This document shows, one piece after another, positions 8,068 to 11,819 of a stretch of DNA of 11,819 nt. The stretch is from an uncultured Amaricoccus sp. (lineage in GTDB: Bacteria > Pseudomonadota > Alphaproteobacteria > Rhodobacterales > Rhodobacteraceae): the NCBI RefSeq assembly GCF_937891315.1, contig NZ_CALAGI010000106.1:1-11819 (forward strand). The letters are read 5' to 3'. The first letter of the stretch is position 1. The number at the start of each line of letters is the position of its first letter. A program made the position numbers and the translations under genes. Under the pieces are notes generated by a model. That model did no database searches and was not told where the DNA came from. It was given only the letters and a program-made list of their open reading frames with translations.

Positions 8068-11000
8068 ATGATGCGCAAGGAGACAAGCTTCGGGCTCTAT
8101 GACGCCACCGCGGAAAAGAGCAGCTGCGGTGTCGGCTTCCTGACACGCAAGGACGGACAGCAACATCACGACGTCCTGCGCAAGGGCCATGAGGCGCTCT
8201 GCGCCGTGCCGCATCGCGGCGGAATGTCCTCCGAGGGGGTGGGCGACGGCGCCGGGGTGTCGGTCGATCTCTCGATCGGCTTCTTCTCGGGGATCGTCGG
8301 GCGGGATCTGGAGCCGGGCGGCTTCGGGGTCGGCAATTTCTTCATGCCGAGCGACGGCGCCGCCGATCCGCGGGCGATCCGGATCATCGAGGCGGCGCTG
8401 GCCGCGCACGGACTGGAGGTGCTGGCCCAACGGGAGGTGCCGGTCGATGACGCGGTGCTGCGCCCGACGGCGGTCCGCCATCAGCTGCCGATCCGCCAAT
8501 GGATATTCGCGGCGCCCGAGGGCGTGCGGGGCGCGGCGCTCGACCTGCGCATCCATCAGGCGCTGCTGGCCATCGAGGCCGAGGCCTATACCGAGGATGC
8601 GCTGACCGGGCTTTACCCCCTGTCGCTCTCGGCACGGATGCAGGTGTTCAAGGGTCGGCTCAATTCGGGCGAGATCGTGCCCTACTTTCGCGACCTGACC
8701 GATCCGGCCCACGCGGTCCACACGATGTATTTCCACACCCGCTTCTCGACCAACACCGACCCGCATCCGACCATGGCCCAGCCGTTCCGGCTGATGGCCC
8801 ACAACGGCGAACTCAACACCGACAAGAAGAACCGCCTGTCCGAGGCCGCGATCGCCAAGGCGAAGAACCGCGCGATCATCCGGCCGCGGGGTCAGTCCGA
8901 TTCCTGCCGGCTCGACCAGACGCTGGAGGCGCGGGTGGTCGAGGACGGCGTCGATCTGGTGACCGCGGTGGTCTCGATGATGCCGCCGGCCTGGGAGAAC
9001 GACGACACGCTCTCGCCGCGGGTTCGGGCGATGCTGGAGTATTTCTCGCTCTACGAGGAGAAGAACGACGGGCCGGCGGCGCTGATATTCGGGAATGGCA
9101 CGATCATCGGGGCGCGGCTCGACCGGCTCGGGCTGCGGCCGCTGCGCACGGTCGAGACCGAGGAATATCTCGCGGTGATGTCCGAGGCCGGGCAGATCGA
9201 CTTCCCGCCCGAAACCGTGCTTCGGCGGGGCCGGATCGAGGCGGGGGGCATGCTCTTCTACGACCACGAGACGGACCGGGCCTACGGCACCGTCGAGGCG
9301 CTGGAGATGCTGGCGGAGCGGCGCGACTATCCGGCGCTGCTGGAGGCGGCGCGGGTGCGTCTCGACGACCTGCCGGAGGTGCCGGCCGAGAAGCAGGGCT
9401 CGCCGCTGCGCTATTCGGGCGATCTGGATCGGCATGCCCGCTACGTCGCCTATTCCCACAATCAGGAGAGCTTCCGGTTCATGATGGACCCGATGCTCGC
9501 GACGGGAGCCGAGAAGATCTCGGCGATGGGATACGGCAATGCGATCAATGCGCTGTCGGATACCGAAGGCGGCGTGGCCAAGTATTTCTCGCAACGCTTC
9601 GCCCAGGTGACCAACCCGCCGCTCGATTCGATCCGCGAGGTCGACGGGATGACGACGCGCGTGGCGCTCGGCGCCAAGCCCAATATCGGCGCGCAGGCGG
9701 CGCGGCAGATCGTGGTGAATTCGCCGATCCTCACCCATCTGGAAATGCTGAAGATCCGTGAGCAGACCGAGACGCCGGTACGGCGGTTCGAGATGCTCTA
9801 CGAGCCGGTCTTCGACGACCCGACGGCGAATCAGGCCTCGCTGACCGGCGCGATCGACGCGCTGGCCGAGGCGGTAACCGATTTCGCCGCGCGTCAGGGC
9901 GGCATCGCGGTCATCACCGACCGGCATGTCTCGCGCGCCCGCGCCACGATTCCGACGACGCTGGTGGTCTCAGCCATCAACCAGCGCCTGATCGCGGCGG
10001 GGATGCGGCTGCGGGTCTCGATCATCGTGGAGAGTGGGCAGATCTCGTCCTCGCACCATGTCGCCTGCGCGCTCGGCTTCGGCGCGGCGGCGGTCTATCC
10101 GCTCGGCGTGCAGTTCCGCGCCGAGGAGAAACATGGCGCCGAAGCGGACAAGGCCTTCAAGCGCTTCGCCAAGGCGGCCGAGAAGGCGCTGATGAAGACC
10201 ATGGGCAAGGTCGGTCTCTGCACGGTCGAGAGTTATTCGGGCGGCGAGTTCTTCGAGCCGAACTTCCTCGACACCAACGATCCCGTGCTGCGCCGCTACT
10301 TTCCCGACGTGAAATCCGCGGTCGGCGGCGCGAATTTCGCGGTGATCTCGCAGGCCTCGTGCGACTGGCACCGGCGCGCGCTCACCGTCGGCCGCGAGGA
10401 GGAGGTGCCGATGCTCGGCCTCTTCAAGGAGCGGGCGGAGGGCGCGGGGCACAGCTACGGCACCACCGCGGTCCGGGGCTTCGTGGACATGACCGAGGAA
10501 GAGGTGGGCTTCCCCACGGCGGGCGAGGAGGCCGATCCGCTGCGGCTGCTGACGCTCAATCGGCTCGAGGATGCCTTCGGCATCTCGGACGAGGGCTATG
10601 CCAACAACAGCTTCGATCGTCTGACCCCGAAGGCGATCGACGGATTTCGCATGACGCCCGGCTACCGCGCCTTCACCCGGATGATGGCCGAGGAGCGTGT
10701 CCTGCGCCCGGCGGCCTTGCGGGACGTTCTCGCCTTTCCGGCGGACGCGCGGTTTCTCGGCACGGCCGAGGAATTCGGCCGCGAGCTCGGCCGTTTCGAC
10801 ATCATGGGCAACAACTGCTTTCTCGTCCGGGGCCTGACCTGCGAGGCCGTGGACGGCGACCACTTCCGCCTCGGGCTCACCGGGGCAAAGGGCGACATCG
10901 CGCGGCTGGATGCGCTGGGGCAGTCGCTGGTCGACAGGTTCGACAGCGACATCCTCGGACATTGGCTGGAGGCCGGAGCCTTGATGATCCACGCGGGCGG

Positions 11001-11819
11001 CGCCGCCCGCGACTGGCTGCGCCGGCTGCGCCGGGCGCCGGAACCGGTGGCGCTGAAGAAGGTGCAACCCGCGCATGAGATCACGCCGATGCTGGCTTCC
11101 GGCGCGATGTCGCACGGGGCGCTGGTCGCGACGGCGCACGAGGCCGTGGCGCATGGCACCAACATGGCCGGCGGCATGTCGAACTGCGGCGAGGGCGGCG
11201 AGCACCTGACCCGCTCCGGCACCATCCGCGGCTCGAAGATCAAGCAGTTCGCCTCCGGCCGCTTCGGGGTCTGGGCGGGCTATCTCGCCGATCCGCAGCT
11301 CGAGGAGATCGAGATCAAGATCGGTCAGGGCGCCAAGCCCGGCGAGGGCGGCCAGCTGCCGGCGGCCAAGGTGACGGTCGAGATCGCGGCGGCGCGGGGC
11401 GGCACGCCGGGGGTCGAGCTCGTCTCGCCGCCGCCGCATCACGACACCTATTCGATCGAGGATCTGGCGCAGCTCATCCACGACGCCAAGGCGGCGCGCT
11501 GCCGGGTGGTGGTGAAGCTCGTTTCCTCCGAAGGCATCGGCACCATCGCCGTCGGGGTGGCGAAGGCGGGCGCGGACATCATCAACGTCGCCGGCAATAC
11601 CGGCGGGACCGGCGCGGCTTCGGTGACGTCGCTGAAGTACACCGGCCGGGTCGCCGAGATCGGGGTGGCGGAGGTGCATCAGGCGCTCTGCGCCAACGGC
11701 CTGCGCCGCAAGGTCGTGCTGCGCTGCTCCGGCGCGCATCAGACCGGGACCGACGTGGTGAAGTCGGCGCTGCTCGGCGGCGACAGCTTCGAGTTCGGCA
11801 CCACCGCGCTGATGATGCT
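8068..11819 (+). CDS. gltB: Glutamate synthase large subunit-like protein, divergent (3' end outside window)
   Basis: The frame is open for 1250 codons to the window edge. By homology it makes glutamate from glutamine and 2-oxoglutarate in the cytosol. The N-terminal class II amidotransferase has Cys20 in SSCGVGF, exposed after loss of a 19-residue propeptide, then HRGGMSSEGVGDGAG (49-63), TRFSTNT (from about 224) and HNGELN (245-250). The central domain includes FAQVTNPPLDSIRE (from 512) and the KALMKTMGKVGLCTVESYSGG region. The FMN synthase domain has GAMSHGA (from 1012), the GEGGQLP region (1092-1098), SPPPHHD (1120-1126) and AGNTGGTGA (from 1175), and is cut off by the window. The FMN domain starts later than in standard GltB because of an apparent insertion at about 892-991. 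GGGAG six bases before ATG 8068 supports the start; ATG 8071 is also possible. The FeS cysteines and the GltD partner are not visible. It may be a paralogue rather than the main GltB. Confidence 0.88.
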   Translation, partial: MMRKETSFGLYDATAEKSSCGVGFLTRKDGQQHHDVLRKGHEALCAVPHRGGMSSEGVGDGAGVSVDLSIGFFSGIVGRDLEPGGFGVGNFFMPSDGAADPRAIRIIEAALAAHGLEVLAQREVPVDDAVLRPTAVRHQLPIRQWIFAAPEGVRGAALDLRIHQALLAIEAEAYTEDALTGLYPLSLSARMQVFKGRLNSGEIVPYFRDLTDPAHAVHTMYFHTRFSTNTDPHPTMAQPFRLMAHNGELNTDKKNRLSEAAIAKAKNRAIIRPRGQSDSCRLDQTLEARVVEDGVDLVTAVVSMMPPAWENDDTLSPRVRAMLEYFSLYEEKNDGPAALIFGNGTIIGARLDRLGLRPLRTVETEEYLAVMSEAGQIDFPPETVLRRGRIEAGGMLFYDHETDRAYGTVEALEMLAERRDYPALLEAARVRLDDLPEVPAEKQGSPLRYSGDLDRHARYVAYSHNQESFRFMMDPMLATGAEKISAMGYGNAINALSDTEGGVAKYFSQRFAQVTNPPLDSIREVDGMTTRVALGAKPNIGAQAARQIVVNSPILTHLEMLKIREQTETPVRRFEMLYEPVFDDPTANQASLTGAIDALAEAVTDFAARQGGIAVITDRHVSRARATIPTTLVVSAINQRLIAAGMRLRVSIIVESGQISSSHHVACALGFGAAAVYPLGVQFRAEEKHGAEADKAFKRFAKAAEKALMKTMGKVGLCTVESYSGGEFFEPNFLDTNDPVLRRYFPDVKSAVGGANFAVISQASCDWHRRALTVGREEEVPMLGLFKERAEGAGHSYGTTAVRGFVDMTEEEVGFPTAGEEADPLRLLTLNRLEDAFGISDEGYANNSFDRLTPKAIDGFRMTPGYRAFTRMMAEERVLRPAALRDVLAFPADARFLGTAEEFGRELGRFDIMGNNCFLVRGLTCEAVDGDHFRLGLTGAKGDIARLDALGQSLVDRFDSDILGHWLEAGALMIHAGGAARDWLRRLRRAPEPVALKKVQPAHEITPMLASGAMSHGALVATAHEAVAHGTNMAGGMSNCGEGGEHLTRSGTIRGSKIKQFASGRFGVWAGYLADPQLEEIEIKIGQGAKPGEGGQLPAAKVTVEIAAARGGTPGVELVSPPPHHDTYSIEDLAQLIHDAKAARCRVVVKLVSSEGIGTIAVGVAKAGADIINVAGNTGGTGAASVTSLKYTGRVAEIGVAEVHQALCANGLRRKVVLRCSGAHQTGTDVVKSALLGGDSFEFGTTALMM

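Noticed and set aside
7870..11739. Two long minus-strand open frames (7870-9927 and 9970-11739) opposite the glutamate synthase gene
   Set aside because: Both are antisense shadows of a gene with clear GltB motifs, with Arg/His/Leu/Ala-rich products typical of reversed GC-rich coding sequence.

Overview
The window is about 70% GC with dense G/C-ending codons. Its gene families (tRNA-Ile2, a DUF6489-like protein, an alphaproteobacterial-style RhlE tail, PepT and a GltB-type glutamate synthase) point to chromosomal DNA of an alphaproteobacterium, most likely Rhodobacterales-like. That placement is inferred from protein and tRNA character, not from a search. I see no insertion sequence, phage gene, CRISPR array or plasmid gene.

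Layout. At the left edge, on the minus strand, lie a complete tRNA gene with anticodon CAU (read as isoleucine-2, the lysidine type) and a 78-codon conserved small protein. Pointing away from them is a two-gene plus-strand operon (524-4026). It encodes a HlyB-type type I secretion ABC transporter with a degenerate C39-like domain, and a HlyD-type membrane fusion protein joined to it by an ATGA overlap. No substrate and no TolC gene is visible. Next comes rhlE, a DEAD-box RNA helicase, with its own strong sigma70-type promoter (4209-4237), a structured 5' leader and a long low-complexity tail. Then come pepT (peptidase T, 6363-7604) and, after 463 bases of non-coding DNA, a large glutamate synthase-type gene that runs off the right edge after 1250 codons.

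The genes do not form a single pathway. The two secretion genes form a unit with an inner-membrane and periplasmic role. rhlE serves RNA metabolism. pepT and the glutamate synthase serve peptide and nitrogen metabolism but are separated by a long gap and are probably transcribed independently.

The least expected structure lies between genes. The intervals on either side of rhlE each carry a copy of the same element of about 88 bases (4057-4145 and 6153-6240), in the same orientation, sharing a 3' box with two ATCGTGA heptamers exactly 15 bases apart. The second copy folds into a long hairpin next to two more hairpins. Other points worth checking are a conserved-looking short motif and a five-residue repeat in the RhlE tail, a stem-loop abutting the rhlE ribosome binding site, and an apparent insertion of about 100 residues before the FMN domain of the glutamate synthase. 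I found no clearly new multi-gene system; the novelty candidates are the repeat element, the orphan secretion pair and the unusual glutamate synthase.
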